A stretch of 64,000 nucleotides of DNA from positions 32,746,028-32,810,027 of the forward strand of contig OZ025243.1 in assembly GCA_964019155.1 (NCBI GenBank). Reading direction: 5' to 3'. Position numbers and translations under genes: made by a program. The notes beneath the pieces were generated by a model. The model saw only the letters and a program-made list of their open reading frames with translations, was not told the DNA's origin and searched no databases. The DNA comes from Osedax fenrisi. Lineage: Eukaryota; Annelida; Polychaeta; Sabellida; Siboglinidae. Each line of letters starts with the position of its first letter. Within the stretch, counting starts at the first letter, position 1. Positions 30,301 to 42,475 of the stretch are shown piece after piece.

Positions 30301-33300
30301 CTATATACTTGTATCGCTAGACTTGTATCGCTAGACTTGTATCGCTATATACTTGTATCGCTAGACTTGTATCGCTATACTTATATCGCTATAGATATGT
30401 ATCGCTATAGACTTGTATCGCTATAGACTTGTATCGCTAGACTTGTATCGCTAGACTTGTATCGCTATATACTTGTATCGCTAGACTTGTATCGCTATAT
30501 ACTTGTATCGCTAGACTTGTATCGCTAGCCTTGTATCGCTATATACTTGTATCGCTAGACTTGTATCGCTAGACTTGTATCGCTAGACTTGTATCGCTAG
30601 ACTTGTATAGCTAGACTTGTATCGCTAGACTTGTATCGCTATAGACTTGTATCGATAGACTTGTATCGCTAGACTTGTATCGCTAGACTTGTATCGCTAT
30701 ATACTTGTATCGCTAGACTTGTATCGCTATAGACTTGTATCGCTATAGACTTGTATCGCTAGACTTGTATCGCTAGACTTGTATCGCTATATACTTGTAT
30801 CGCTAGACTTGTATCGCTATATACTTGTATCGCTATATACTTGTATCGCTAGACTTGTATCGCTATAGACTTGTATCGATAGACTTGTATCGCTAGACTT
30901 GTATCGCTAGACTTGTATCGCTATATACTTGTATCGATAGACTTGTATCGCTATATACTTGTTTCGCTAGACTTGTATCGCTAGACTTGTATCTCTAGAC
31001 TTGTATCGCTATATACTTGTTACGCTAGACTTGTATCGCTAGACTTGTATCGCTAGACTTGTATCGCTATAGACTTGTATCGATAGACTTGTATCGCTAG
31101 ACTTGTATCGCTAGACTTGTATCGCTATATACTTGTATCGCTAGACTTGTATCGCTATATACTTGTTTCGCTAGACTTGTATCGCTAGACTTGTATCGCT
31201 AGACTTGTATCGCTATATACTTGTTTCGCTAGACTTGTATCGCTAGACTTGTATCGCTAGACTTGTATCGCTATAGACTTGTATCGCTAGACTTGTATCG
31301 CTAGACTTGTATCGCTATATACTTGTATCGCTAGACTTGTATCGCTAGACTTATATCGCTATAGACTTGTATCGCTAGACTTGTATCGCTATATACTTGT
31401 ATCGCTAGACTTGTATCGCTATATACTTGTTTCGCTAGACTTGTATCGCTATATACTTGTATCGCTAGACTTGTATCGCTAGACTTGTATCGCTATATAC
31501 TTGTATCGCTAGACTTGTATCGCTATAGATATGTATCGCTATAGACTTGTATCGCTATAGACTTGTATCGCTAGACTTGTATCGCTAGACTTGTATCGCT
31601 ATATACTTGTATCGCTAGACTTGTATCGCTATATACTTGTATCGCTAGACTTGTATCGCTATATACTTATATCGCTAGACTTGTATCGCTAGACTTGTAT
31701 CGCTATATACTTGCATCGCTATATACTTGTTTCGCTATATACTTGTATCGCTAGACTTGTATCGCTATATACTTGTATCGCTAGACTTGTATCGCTATAT
31801 ACTTGTATCGCTATATACTTGTATCGCTAGACTTGTATCGCTATATACTTGTATCGCTAGACTTGTATCGCTATATACTTGTATCGCTAGACTTGTATCG
31901 CTATATTCTTGTATCGCTAGACTTGTATCGCTATATACTTGTATCGCTAGACTTGTATCGCTATATACTTGTATCGCTAGACTTGTATCGCTATAGACTT
32001 GTATCGCTAGACTTATATCGCTATATACTTGTATCGCTAGACTTGTATCGCTATATACTTGTATCGCTAGACTTGTATCGCTAGACTTGTATCGCTAGAC
32101 TTGTATCGCTAGACTTGTATCGCTATAGACTTGTATCGCTAGACTTGTATCGCTAGACTTGTATCGCTAGACTTGTATCGCTATAGACTTGTATCGCTAG
32201 ACTTATATCGCTATATACTTGTATCGCTAGACTTGTATCGCTATATACTTGTATCGCTAGACTTGTATCGCTAGACTTGTATCGCTAGACTTGTATAGCT
32301 AGACTTGTATCGTTATATACTTGTATCGCTAGACTTGTATCGCTAGACTTGTATCGCTATATACTTGTATAGCTAGACTTGTATCGCTATAGACTTGTAT
32401 CGCTATAGACTTGTATCGCTATAGACTTGTATCGCTAGACTTGTATCGCTAGACTTGTATCGCTATAGACTTGTATCGCTAGACTTATATCGCTATATAC
32501 TTGTATCGCTAGACTTGTATCGCTATATACTTGTATCGCTAGACTTGTATCGCTAGACTTCTATCGCTAGACTTGTATCGCTATAGACTTGTATCGCTAG
32601 ACTTATATCGCTATATACTTGTATCGCTAGACTTGTATCGCTAGACTTGTATCGCTAGACTTGTATCGCTAGACTTGTATCGCTAGACTTGTATCGCTAT
32701 AGACTTGTATCGCTAGACTTGTATCGCTATATACTTGTATCGCTAGACTTGTATCGCTAGACTTGTATCGCTAAACTTGTATCGCTAGACTTGTATCGCT
32801 ATAGACTTGTATCGCTAGACTTGTATCGCTATATACTTGTATCGCTAGACTTGTATCGCTAGATTTGTATCGCTATATACTTGTTTCGCTAGACTTGTAT
32901 CGCTAGACTTATATCGCTATAGACTTGTATCGCTAGACTTGTATCGCTATATACTTGTATCGCTAGACTTGTATCGCTAGACTTGTATCGCTATATACTT
33001 GTTTCGCTAGACTTGTATCGCTAGACTTGTATCGCTAGACTTGTATCGCTATATACTTGTTTCGCTAGACTTGTATCGCTAGACTTGTATCGCTAGACTT
33101 GTATCGCTATAGACTTGTATCGCTAGACTTGTATCGCTATATACTTGTATCGCTAGACTTGTATCGCTAGACTTGTATCGCTATATACTTGTTTCGCTAG
33201 ACTTGTATCGCTAGACTTATATCGCTATAGACTTGTATCGCTAGACTTGTATCGCTAGACTTGTATCGCTAGACTTGTATCGCTATATACTTGTATCGCT

Positions 33301-36137
33301 AGACTTGTATCGCTATATACTTGTATCGCTAGACTTGTATCGCTATATACTTGTATCGCTAGACTTGTTTCGCTAGACTTGTATCGCTATATACTTGTAT
33401 CGCTAGACTTGTATCGCTAGACTTGTATCGCTAGACTTGTATCGCTATATACTTGTATCGCCTGACTTGTATCGCTATATACTTGTATCGCTAGACTTGT
33501 ATCGCTATATACTTGTATCGCTAGACTTGTATCGCTATATACTTGTATCGCTAGACTTGTATCGCTATATACTTGTATCGCTAGACTTGTATCGCTAGCC
33601 TTGTATCGCTATATACTTGTATCGCTAGACTTGTATCGCTAGACTTGTATCGCTATAGACTTGTATCGATAGACTTGTATCGCTAGACTTGTATCGCTAG
33701 ACTTGTATCGCTATATACTTGTATCGCTAGACTTGTATCGCTATATACTTGTTTCGCTAGACTTGTATCGCTAGACTTGTATCGCTAGACTTGTATCGCT
33801 AGACTTGTATAGCTAGACTTGTATCGCTAGACTTGTATCGCTATAGACTTGTATCGATAGACTTGTATCGCTAGACTTGTATCGCTAGACTTGTATCGCT
33901 ATATACTTGTATCGCTAGACTTGTATCGCTATATACTTGTTTCGCTAGACTTGTATCGCTATATACTTGTATCGCTAGACTTGTATCGCTAGACTTGTAT
34001 CGCTATATACTTGTATCGCTAGACTTGTATCGCTATACTTATATCGCTATAGATATGTATCGCTATAGACTTGTATCGCTATAGACTTGTATCGCTAGAC
34101 TTGTATCGCTAGACTTGTATCGCTATATACTTGTATCGCTAGACTTGTATCGCTATATACTTGTATCGCTAGACTTGTATCGCTAGCCTTGTATCGCTAT
34201 ATACTTGTATCGCTAGACTTGTATCGCTAGACTTGTATCGCTAGACTTGTATCGCTAGACTTGTATAGCTAGACTTGTATCGCTAGACTTGTATCGCTAT
34301 AGACTTGTATCGATAGACTTGTATCGCTAGACTTGTATCGCTAGACTTGTATCGCTATATACTTGTATCGCTAGACTTGTATCGCTATAGACTTGTATCG
34401 CTATAGACTTGTATCGCTAGACTTGTATCGCTAGACTTGTATCGCTATATACTTGTATCGCTAGACTTGTATCGCTATATACTTGTATCGCTAGACTTGT
34501 ATCGCTATAGACTTGTATCGATAGACTTGTATCGCTAGACTTGTATCGCTAGACTTGTATCGCTATATACTTGTATCGCTAGACTTGTATCGCTATATAC
34601 TTGTTTCGCTAGACTTGTATCGCTAGACTTGTATCTCTAGACTTGTATCGCTATATACTTGTTACGCTAGACTTGTATCGCTAGACTTGTATCGCTAGAC
34701 TTGTATCGCTATAGACTTGTATCGATAGACTTGTATCGCTAGACTTGTATCGCTAGACTTGTATCGCTATATACTTGTATCGCTAGACTTTTATCGCTAT
34801 ATACTTGTTTCGCTAGACTTGTATCGCTAGACTTGTATCGCTAGACTTGTATCGCTATATACTTGTTTCGCTAGACTTGTATCGCTAGACTTGTATCGCT
34901 AGACTTGTATCGCTATAGACTTGTATCGCTAGACTTGTATCGCTAGACTTGTATCGCTATATACTTGTATCGCTAGACTTGTATCGCTAGACTTATATCG
35001 CTATAGACTTGTATCGCTAGACTTGTATCGCTATATACTTGTATCGCTAGACTTGTATCGCTATATACTTGTTTCGCTAGACTTGTATCGCTATATACTT
35101 GTATCGCTAGACTTGTATCGCTAGACTTGTATCGCTATATACTTGTATCGCTAGACTTGTATCGCTATAGATATGTATCGCTATAGACTTGTATCGCTAT
35201 AGACTTGTATCGCTAGACTTGTATCGCTAGACTTGTATCGCTATATACTTGTATCGCTAGACTTGTATCGCTATATACTTGTATCGCTAGACTTGTATCG
35301 CTATATACTTGTATCGCTAGACTTGTATCGCTAGACTTGTATCGCTATATACTTGTATCGCTATATACTTGTTTCGCTATATACTTGTATCGCTAGACTT
35401 GTATCGCTATATACTTGTATCGCTAGACTTGTATCGCTAGACTTGTATCGCTATATACTTGTATCGCTAGACTTGTATCGCTATACTTATATTGCTATAG
35501 ATATGTATCGCTATAGACTTGTATCGCTATAGACTTGTATCGCTATAGACTTGTATCGCTAGACTTGTATCGCTAGACTTGTATCGCTATATACTTGTAT
35601 CGCTAGACTTGTATCGCTATATACTTGTATCGCTAGACTTGTATCGCTAGACTTGTATCGCTATATACTTGTTTCGCTAGACTTGTATCGCTAGACTTAT
35701 ATCGCTATAGACTTGTATCGCTAGACTTGTATCGCTATATACTTGTATCGCTAGACTTGTATCGCTATAGACTTGTATCGCTAGACTTGTATCGCTATAT
35801 ACTTGTTTCGCTAGACTTATATCGCTATAGACTTGTATCGCTAGACTTGTATCGCTATATACTTGTTTCGCTAGACTTGTATCGATAGACTTGTATCGCT
35901 ATATACTTGTATCGCTAGACTTGTATCGCTATATACTTGTATCGCTATATACTTGTATCGCAATATACTTGTATCGCTAGACTTGTATCTCTATATACTT
36001 GTATCGCTAGACTTGTATCGCTAGACTTGTATCGCTATATACTTGTATCGCTAGACTTGTATCGCTAGACTTGTATCGCTATATACTTGTATTGCAATAT
36101 ACTTGTATCGCTATATAATTGTATCTCTATATACGCT
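391..36137 (+). repeat. 36-kb satellite array of 14-bp and 16-bp words
   Basis: Seen: one orientation throughout, built from a 14-bp word (ctagacttgtatcg) and two 16-bp words that add a TA (ctatatacttgtatcg and ctatagacttgtatcg). The words follow one another in irregular order, at roughly 2,400 copies by length. Common point variants are gtttcg, gtatag, acttatatcg, ctaaatac and atcgcaatatac. Degenerate units cluster at the edges (391-560 and about 35,900-36,137), as usual at array margins. Local G+C (about 31-43% per word) is well above the flanks, and nearly every unit carries one CpG. A 14+16 pair is 30 bp, so one frame stays open as a repeated decapeptide. Those open frames start at TTG, not ATG, and are not genes. 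No unit is in inverted orientation. Function unknown; a heterochromatic, centromeric or subtelomeric satellite is possible. Confidence 0.98.
28151..36000 (+). repeat. Higher-order duplicated blocks within the satellite
   Basis: Rare marker variants recur at constant offsets. The ttgttacg variant lies at 28,151, 31,017 and 34,659. The ttgtttcgctatatac marker lies at 28,861, 31,727 and 35,369. Both pairs of offsets are exactly 2,866 and 3,642 bp. Between markers the order of 14- and 16-bp words is also nearly the same. This shows multi-kilobase segmental duplication on top of the short words, as expected from unequal exchange or replication-based amplification. Shorter-range examples elsewhere have offsets of 1,018 bp (24,363 and 25,381), 1,282 bp (7,526 and 8,808), 3,550 bp (6,541 and 10,091) and 5,600 bp (4,741 and 10,341). 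Confidence 0.85.
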
Positions 36138-36365
36138 AATAGGTAGGTAAATAATAAAAAATATGGCTAAGCCGGGTCGGGTTCTTCTAGCTATGCAGAA
36201 TCAGCAAGAGCTATAATTAATAAAAAATAGATAGGTAAACAATAAAAAACATAATAAAGCCGGGTCGGCTACAGCATCAATGCAGAATCAGGAATCGCTA
36301 TATTTAATAAAAAATAGATAGTTAAACAATAAAAAACATAGCAAAACTACCTCGGGTATGGCTAT
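36138..36365 (+). repeat. Degenerate 88-bp tandem repeat at right edge of satellite
   Basis: A motif like taggtaaacaataaaaaaca starts at about 36,144, 36,232 and 36,319, giving periods of 88 and 87 bp and about 2.5 copies. The first two copies each carry gccgggtcgg, followed by a tgcagaatcag motif; the third is more diverged. It is a different sequence from the satellite words and forms the transition to unique AT-rich DNA. No coding potential seen. Confidence 0.75.
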
Positions 36366-37967
36366 TATATCTATAAAGTCCATTCCACACCTAAACTATA
36401 TGTAAATCGCTCGTATATTTATATACATTTTTACATGTATTAATTAAAATGTTAACATTAGATTGAATTTATTAGGGAGAGTTAAAACGATGTATATAAA
36501 TAGAAGTAAAACGTAAATACCTAAGAATATTCACATGCATTTTGAAAATAATTATGTTTTTATAGATACGTTGGATGTTCGCAGATTAAATATTTTGTAT
36601 ATCTATATACATATCCCATTATATTTATATTGAATTAATACTAAATAAATAGGCTTACATAATTATATAAGTGTGTATATAATAATAATATATATTTATT
36701 GAATACAATACAAAATGCGGATACAAATATGATTATTAATCTATGTATTAATAATATTGAATATATACTATTAAAACATATAAATTATTGAATGAATCAT
36801 GATTTCATAAGTATTATAAATTAATTAAAACATGCATAATTCCTATCTACACCATGTATTATTTTTACTATTTTTTGTGTGCATAACTTTTTTTTAAATA
36901 AAAATAAAATTAAAATACGACTTCTATTATAGAATTTAATAATATTTCTAATGATATCAAATTTATTATAATAGTATAAATATAAAAAATCGTATTCTTA
37001 TAAGTTTTATTCCTATGGTTTTATGTATATCGTACCAATACATTATAGTTGGATTATTCGTAGACTATAAATATATAGTATTTACATTTTATACTAGTTT
37101 GGTTTATAAATATTAAAAATTATAGTAATATTACTAATATTAGATATTATATAGGAAGGTTAAAATGAATTAATAATGTAATATAATGAAAAATAAATAA
37201 CTGATTGAAAAACAAATATTTCGAAAATCGTTACTTTAGTATATTACTTACGATTCTATATTCAATAATATATAACATACATTTATATATTTATTTACTA
37301 TATATATATACATAGATAATTTATTAAAATATAATACATACTATATTTAATAATATATTAATTATTTATTATTATTCAAATTTTGAAATAATATGAAACA
37401 ATAATATTGAAATTTAAATAATTACTACTATTTCCTAAGTTTTTATGAGTTATACAAATCTTTGATTATACATTGAAATGGATTTATATTTTTACAAAAT
37501 AATAATAATATTTAATTCAAAATGTATATTTTTAATTATTAACATCTTTTATATTTTTATTCAATATATTTATTCTAAAGTAAATTTAATATATTAATTC
37601 ATAAATTGCCATTTGACATATACGCATTAAGTTGCTGTATTTCGGTAAAAACAGTGTGTTAACAGATTCCGTTTTTTTGTGTAACCAAGTATATACACGC
37701 AGCAATCTAAAAATGTAATTATTTATAGTCTATTCTCTATAAAACCAAATGATAATTAAATATATTCATTATAATATAACGATTATTAAAATATTGTTTA
37801 ATTAGATACCAATTATTTCTCTAACATATAGTAATTCATAAATTAAAGTAGGTGGTTGACACAAAATTGTCGGCCTAATCTTCGTGTCAACGTATTCCGT
37901 ATTTATATGCTCGTTTTGTCTTCTCATTCCGTATATTATATATCTATATATATATATATATATATAT
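36366..37967. other. AT-rich DNA without recognisable gene
   Basis: About 1.6 kb of very AT-rich sequence with short AT tracts. I see no long open frame of normal composition. The minus-strand frame at 37,802-37,993 is driven by an AT microsatellite. Two loosely similar G/C-containing patches (about 37,650 and 37,890, both near attccgt) are too weak to call a repeat. Confidence 0.6.
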
Positions 37968-38740
37968 ATGTAGGATATATTACAGTTATGCATTATGTTA
38001 ATTACTATTTGTTATTATAAGTTATCTAGTATTTTACAATTTATATTTATAGTTTTATACATGATGCGAGAGATTACGAGAAATATTATTTAATATTATT
38101 TTAAAATTATTGATGTGTACTATTAATTATTTAATTTTTTTTAATTTCTAATTTAATTATATAATATTTTTGTTTGTTTCATCATATATTAGTATATATT
38201 AGTATATATGGGTGTGTTTGGGTACAGGATTGGATATGCTTGAGTCATTGGGTGTATTAGGGATGTATAGTATGAATCGGGGAATAAGGATATCAGCGTT
38301 TACACCTCTGGCAATGGTGTGATCCCAAATGATATAGGATTTGGAGAACCCTAACCTGAAAGTTGATGTTCTACGCATCCTGGATATACTTGGTGGCAAT
38401 GGTATTATCCTTTGTTGTACTTAATAGCAGCCTTATATTTAGTATTGTTTTACATTTTTTAAAATTTGTGTTTATTTAAAAAAAATTATGTTTATTTCAT
38501 TTATATTTATTTAATAGTATTATAGATTGATTGTTTGTAATATTTTATATTATATACACTTTATATAATACACTTTTAATACAATATTATATTTTTTTAT
38601 ATGTTTATATATATATTTTATTTATATATTATCGTTTACTAATATACTTCTCGTAATCTCGTAAATATGTGAATGACCAGACAATATTTTGGTTTTTCAT
38701 TCATCTAGGCTTCAAGCCAACTCTGAGTATTATTATTATT
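37968..38740 (+). repeat. Dispersed ~770-bp repeat, copy A, with internal inverted ends
   Basis: It is nearly the same as 59,831-60,640 (in the ~200-bp G+C-richer core, few differences per line). The shared block starts at atgtaggatatattacag and ends at ccaactctgagtatt followed by (ATT)n. Inside it, gagattacgaga near 38,070 is repeated in inverted orientation as tctcgtaatctc at 38,649-38,660, giving imperfect inverted ends about 590 bp apart. It is non-coding: the minus-strand frame at 38,199-38,399 covers the conserved core but lacks protein-like composition and is not maintained as a gene-like frame. It could be a non-autonomous DNA transposon inside a larger duplicated unit, or a retro-element ending in an (ATT)n tail. 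Confidence 0.8.
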
Positions 38741-38806
<66 letters not shown>

Positions 38807-38833
38807 ATATATATATATATATATATATATATC
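38741..38833. repeat. (AT)n microsatellite
   Basis: About 90 bp of nearly pure AT dinucleotide with few interruptions, directly continuing the (ATT)n tail of dispersed repeat copy A. The open frame that spans it is purely Ile-Tyr and is not a gene. Confidence 0.95.
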
Positions 38834-39659
38834 TACTTAATGTTCAAAAGAGATAAATATTATCATTATATAAGATTCGATTATACAAAAATAATATGTT
38901 TATCTTAGATATTATATTAATTAAATATTATGATATATGTATTATAATGTATTGTATTTGTATTAATATTAAACTTTGAAATATATTTATTATAGGTAAG
39001 AGTCATAAAAAGATGTATAACTGAAGATAAAATGTATTATATCGGAAATTTAATTTATTTTGATAACAGAAATATTATTGTACTGATTTCAAGTATGCAA
39101 TTATTTTAAAATAATATATTTTATAAAATATTAATAAATACGAATAAAATGATATATATATATATATATATAAATATCTACGTATATATCTTTACAATAA
39201 TATCAGAATTCAAACATTTTTAAATTAAGATTAGAACAATAAATACTTAAAATAAATATAAAAATAATTAATATATATATAAGTATTCCAGTTATATTTA
39301 TATATTCCCAGTATTTTATAATAAATGAATTTACAATGAATAATACCTAAATAATAATTACATAATATATATTAATATTATATATTAATTTAATTTATAT
39401 ATTATTAAATATTATAAATAAAATCATTGTTTATAATTATTACTATTTTATTATCGCAGAATATCGTTTATATTTCTGTTATTATATGTACTCCTCAGAT
39501 TATATTAATGGTGAAATACTGAACAATCTATTATTTTTAATTTATCATGTATATAATTTGATGTTATTATTATTATTATTATTATAATCAATATATTAAT
39601 AGTATATAATTAATAGTATATAATATAATATATATATTCATATATTAATTTAAAAATAA

Positions 39660-39704
<45 letters not shown>

Positions 39705-39832
39705 TAACAATAGCAAGAAAATTGTATTTTGTTTGTATACCTGTGTATAACGTATTATGTAATGACTTTTATGATGCAAAAGCAATAACTAAATCTAAAA
39801 AATGTTATTATATGATATGTATATTTATTTAA

Positions 39833-39863
<31 letters not shown>

Positions 39864-40889
39864 GTGATTATAAATAAATTGTATTAATATTATATACCTA
39901 CATATAAATAAATGTAACTTATATATTATATATTATTTTTAATTATATAACATTTATATTATAATATTTAATAACCATTTCAGATAAAGATATACCAAAT
40001 CGCAAAACAAGGTAAAATAATAATATAAATAATCATTATTCATATAATTATAAATATATATATATAGATTATTAATTTAATTTTTTATAATGATACAACA
40101 TTAAAATAAGAAATATCTTTAAAAATAAATATCTTTACGCGAAATCGTGTTATTCGATTATATACATAACAAATAACAGTTAAGCATACATATGTTATTT
40201 CGGACATTTGAGTTGTTTATAATCTACATTAGTATCGATCTAAACTGTAAAATATGTTTTTAAATTATTATTCATATGATGACTACTAAGTGGTCATAAC
40301 TAATATATAATAAAGCAATGGGATAGTGTAATATTAAATTATATATATATATATATATATAGATATATAATAAGTAAACACTAAATTATGAAGAATGTAA
40401 TTTAATAGAACACTGATAACATTAATATATAAAAACAGCATACAACGTAATCTATTTCAGTGGTATTACTAAATCTAGTATAATCAGGGGTACATAATTA
40501 ATTATATTGCATAGAATGGGAGAGATATATCTTTGTTTCGCAATGTTTGTGATAGTATAATATATGACACTAACGATATGACTAAGGAAAATTCATAACT
40601 TATAAACTATAGAAAATAAAGTTAATCCTAGAAACAAATAATTTAATTTAAAGTATTGATTACTATAAATTAAAATATATAATAGGTTATAGTCGCATTA
40701 ATAACGTATTTTTTTTACAAGGTTGTAATTTTATATTTGCATTAACGCGTGTATTTTTTTTTACAATATTGTAATTTTTCAAGATTGAATCGAATCAGGA
40801 TTTATACGGCAATATTCAAAGAATATACGAGGTATTTCATTAACTGCTGAAGAAACATAATCTAAGTAGTCTGTAAAGTATTACTTTAG
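38834..40889. other. AT-rich DNA without recognisable gene
   Basis: About 2 kb of strongly AT-rich sequence with several AT microsatellites (near 39,155, 39,670, 39,840 and 40,345). No open frame of normal composition and no repeat copy recognised, except the exon-like stretch that starts at 40,890. Confidence 0.6.
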
Positions 40890-41060
40890 AACCCACTACA
40901 TAGACGACGCTCTCGAGGAAAACCTATGAAGACATATTTAGACAAACTAAGAGATGGCACACTGTGCACAAGTGAGGAACTACTGATAGTAATGAGTTAT
41001 ATAGAGGAATGTAAGATATATATTATGAACTGCCGAAAGTTCGACCTAGTAAATAAGTAA
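40890..41060 (+). CDS. Exon-like open segment, hypothetical terminal exon
   Basis: Seen: after an acceptor-like tattactttag ending at 40,889, a frame stays open for 56 codons to TAA at 41,058-41,060. It contains an internal ATG at 40,926 that leaves 44 codons. Residues are mixed and charged (MKTYLDKLRDGTLCTSEELL, then IEECKIYIMNCRKFDLVNK), quite unlike the Ile/Tyr/Asn noise around it, and the G+C content is locally higher. A C-x2-Y-x3-C spacing is present. The alternative frame after the same acceptor gives THYIDDALEENL then stop. I do not recognise the protein. It could be the last exon of a gene, a pseudogene piece, or chance. No upstream exon is identified. Confidence 0.35.
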   Translation, partial: NPLHRRRSRGKPMKTYLDKLRDGTLCTSEELLIVMSYIEECKIYIMNCRKFDLVNK

Positions 41061-42299
41061 ATTAATATATAAATTAACTAATATTAACAACTATTTAAAT
41101 TTTTCTTTTTTTAAAACATCACTTTTTTTATGTCTTTGTGAGATTTTTAAGCAGCATCTGAAATAATATATCAATATATTATTATTTAAATCATATATAT
41201 ATATATATATATATATTATATTATAAATATGTTAATTATGAATTAAAAGTATATTCATAATAGTGAGTATGGCTTACATTAAGTTAATAATATTAATAAC
41301 TAGTTCTGAATAATTATATATTGTCGTATAGCTGGTTTTATGTGGGATACGTATAAATGTGGGTAACTGTTTGCTGACGATATTGGATAGGCATCGTATA
41401 TATTATTACGTGATATGTGCTACGCGCTACAATTAATGCGTGCGCTAGCGCACATTGAATTAGTGCGACACACGATCATTATTAGAATAGTGTCGTAGTA
41501 TCGTCAGATTGATGACAACGTAATTATACGATTCGCTATATAAATTGTTCATGAAGGATACCACGATACTTTATTGTACATTATAAATACGTATTGTATA
41601 TAGTATATATTTGTATAATTTAATAGGTTTTGTTGAATAAACTATAAACTGACGAAGTTATTAACTCTTCTTCAAATAGTTTATAATTATTAATATATAA
41701 ACTTGATGATACTTAAATGTTTATAAATTTATATATTAGTGAGATAGAAGAAACTGGATTTTGAGTTTTGGAATATCCGAAACTAATTTATATTGTTTTC
41801 GAATCTTTAGATTTTTGTATTATAAAATGTGTGTATCATATTCAATTTATATGTATGTATGTAATATGTAATTATATATTTAGGTGTACAATAATGTGTA
41901 TGTAAATATATGTATATGTATGTGTTTATCTATATATGTAATTATGTGATTATTTTTGAATATATGTATATGTATGTCTTTACCTATGTAAGTGTGTATG
42001 AAAATATATAGAATTATGATATTAATTATATCTGATATTATTATAAATAATATTAAAATTATATATATATTGAATCCGTACCAAACACATCTTTGATCGA
42101 TTTTTGATTGTTTGCCTATATATTATTTATCAATTATAGCAATTCCTGATTGCTAGTATATACAATAAAATAAATTGTCACTAAAATACAAACAAATGTA
42201 GAATATTTTTTGTAATACATATATATTAGTGGACAAATATTTAAGAATACAAACATTATAGTTAAAGTTGAATGTTTATAAATATTAATAAAAAAATAC
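41061..42299. other. AT-rich DNA with a G+C-richer pocket
   Basis: No gene recognised. The pocket at about 41,330-41,530 includes a 14-bp perfect palindrome, gtgcgctagcgcac (41,440-41,453). It is bounded by ctgacgata (41,374) and its inverse tatcgtcag (ending 41,507), which could be the ends of a tiny 134-bp inverted-repeat element. No target duplication is evident, so this is weak. A TATATAA sequence follows at about 41,538. Confidence 0.4.
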
Positions 42300-42475
42300 C
42301 TACAAATTTCCAAAAAGCTTTGCGAACAATTGTACATGACAAAATAATCAATTTTTCGGGTTTTGCTGTAGTCATGCGGTACGAAATTAAAAAAGTAAAT
42401 CAGACCAAGATCATTCAAGTGCACATTTACTAGGCTAACAATCTGAACAAATTTCATATTTCTATAGAATAATGT
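42300..42475 (-). CDS. Exon-like open segment, hypothetical
   Basis: Seen on the minus strand: an acceptor-like ttaattttag just upstream of 42,475, then an open frame with ATG at 42,457 reading MKFVQIVSLVNVHLNDLGLI, then NFVPHDYSKTRK and NCSQSFLEIC, then a donor-like AG|GTATTT at 42,300/42,299. Past the donor the frame continues to 42,134 but turns into Ile/Tyr/Phe-rich noise, which fits the exon ending at the donor. The exon would end in phase 2. Base and residue composition differ from the surroundings. I do not recognise a family. It could be a real internal or first exon, or a remnant. Confidence 0.33.

Noticed and set aside
4958..32084. Many open frames of 63-113 codons in the satellite, encoding a YRYILVSLDL-type decapeptide repeat
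   Set aside because: They arise because one 14-mer plus one 16-mer is 30 bp. They start at TTG, lack ATG and any regulatory context, and break wherever two 14-mers adjoin. No evidence for a repeat protein.
391..36137. CRISPR array
   Set aside because: Units are contiguous without unique spacers, and the context is eukaryotic.
391..36137. Telomeric repeat
   Set aside because: Neither TTAGG/TTAGGG nor any G-rich strand pattern is present. The 14/16-bp words do not resemble telomerase products.
37802..37993. Minus-strand open frame
   Set aside because: A large part is a translated AT microsatellite; no splice or protein-like signal.
38199..38399. Minus-strand open frame as a gene
   Set aside because: It lies in the conserved core of the dispersed repeat. 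The sequence is better explained as a non-coding repeat, and copy B gives no better gene model.
38669..38908. Plus-strand open frame
   Set aside because: Mostly Ile-Tyr from an (AT)n tract at the tail of the dispersed repeat.
41374..41507. 134-bp miniature inverted-repeat transposon
   Set aside because: Only nine terminal bases match and no target duplication is visible; kept as a note in the spacer entry, not as an element.
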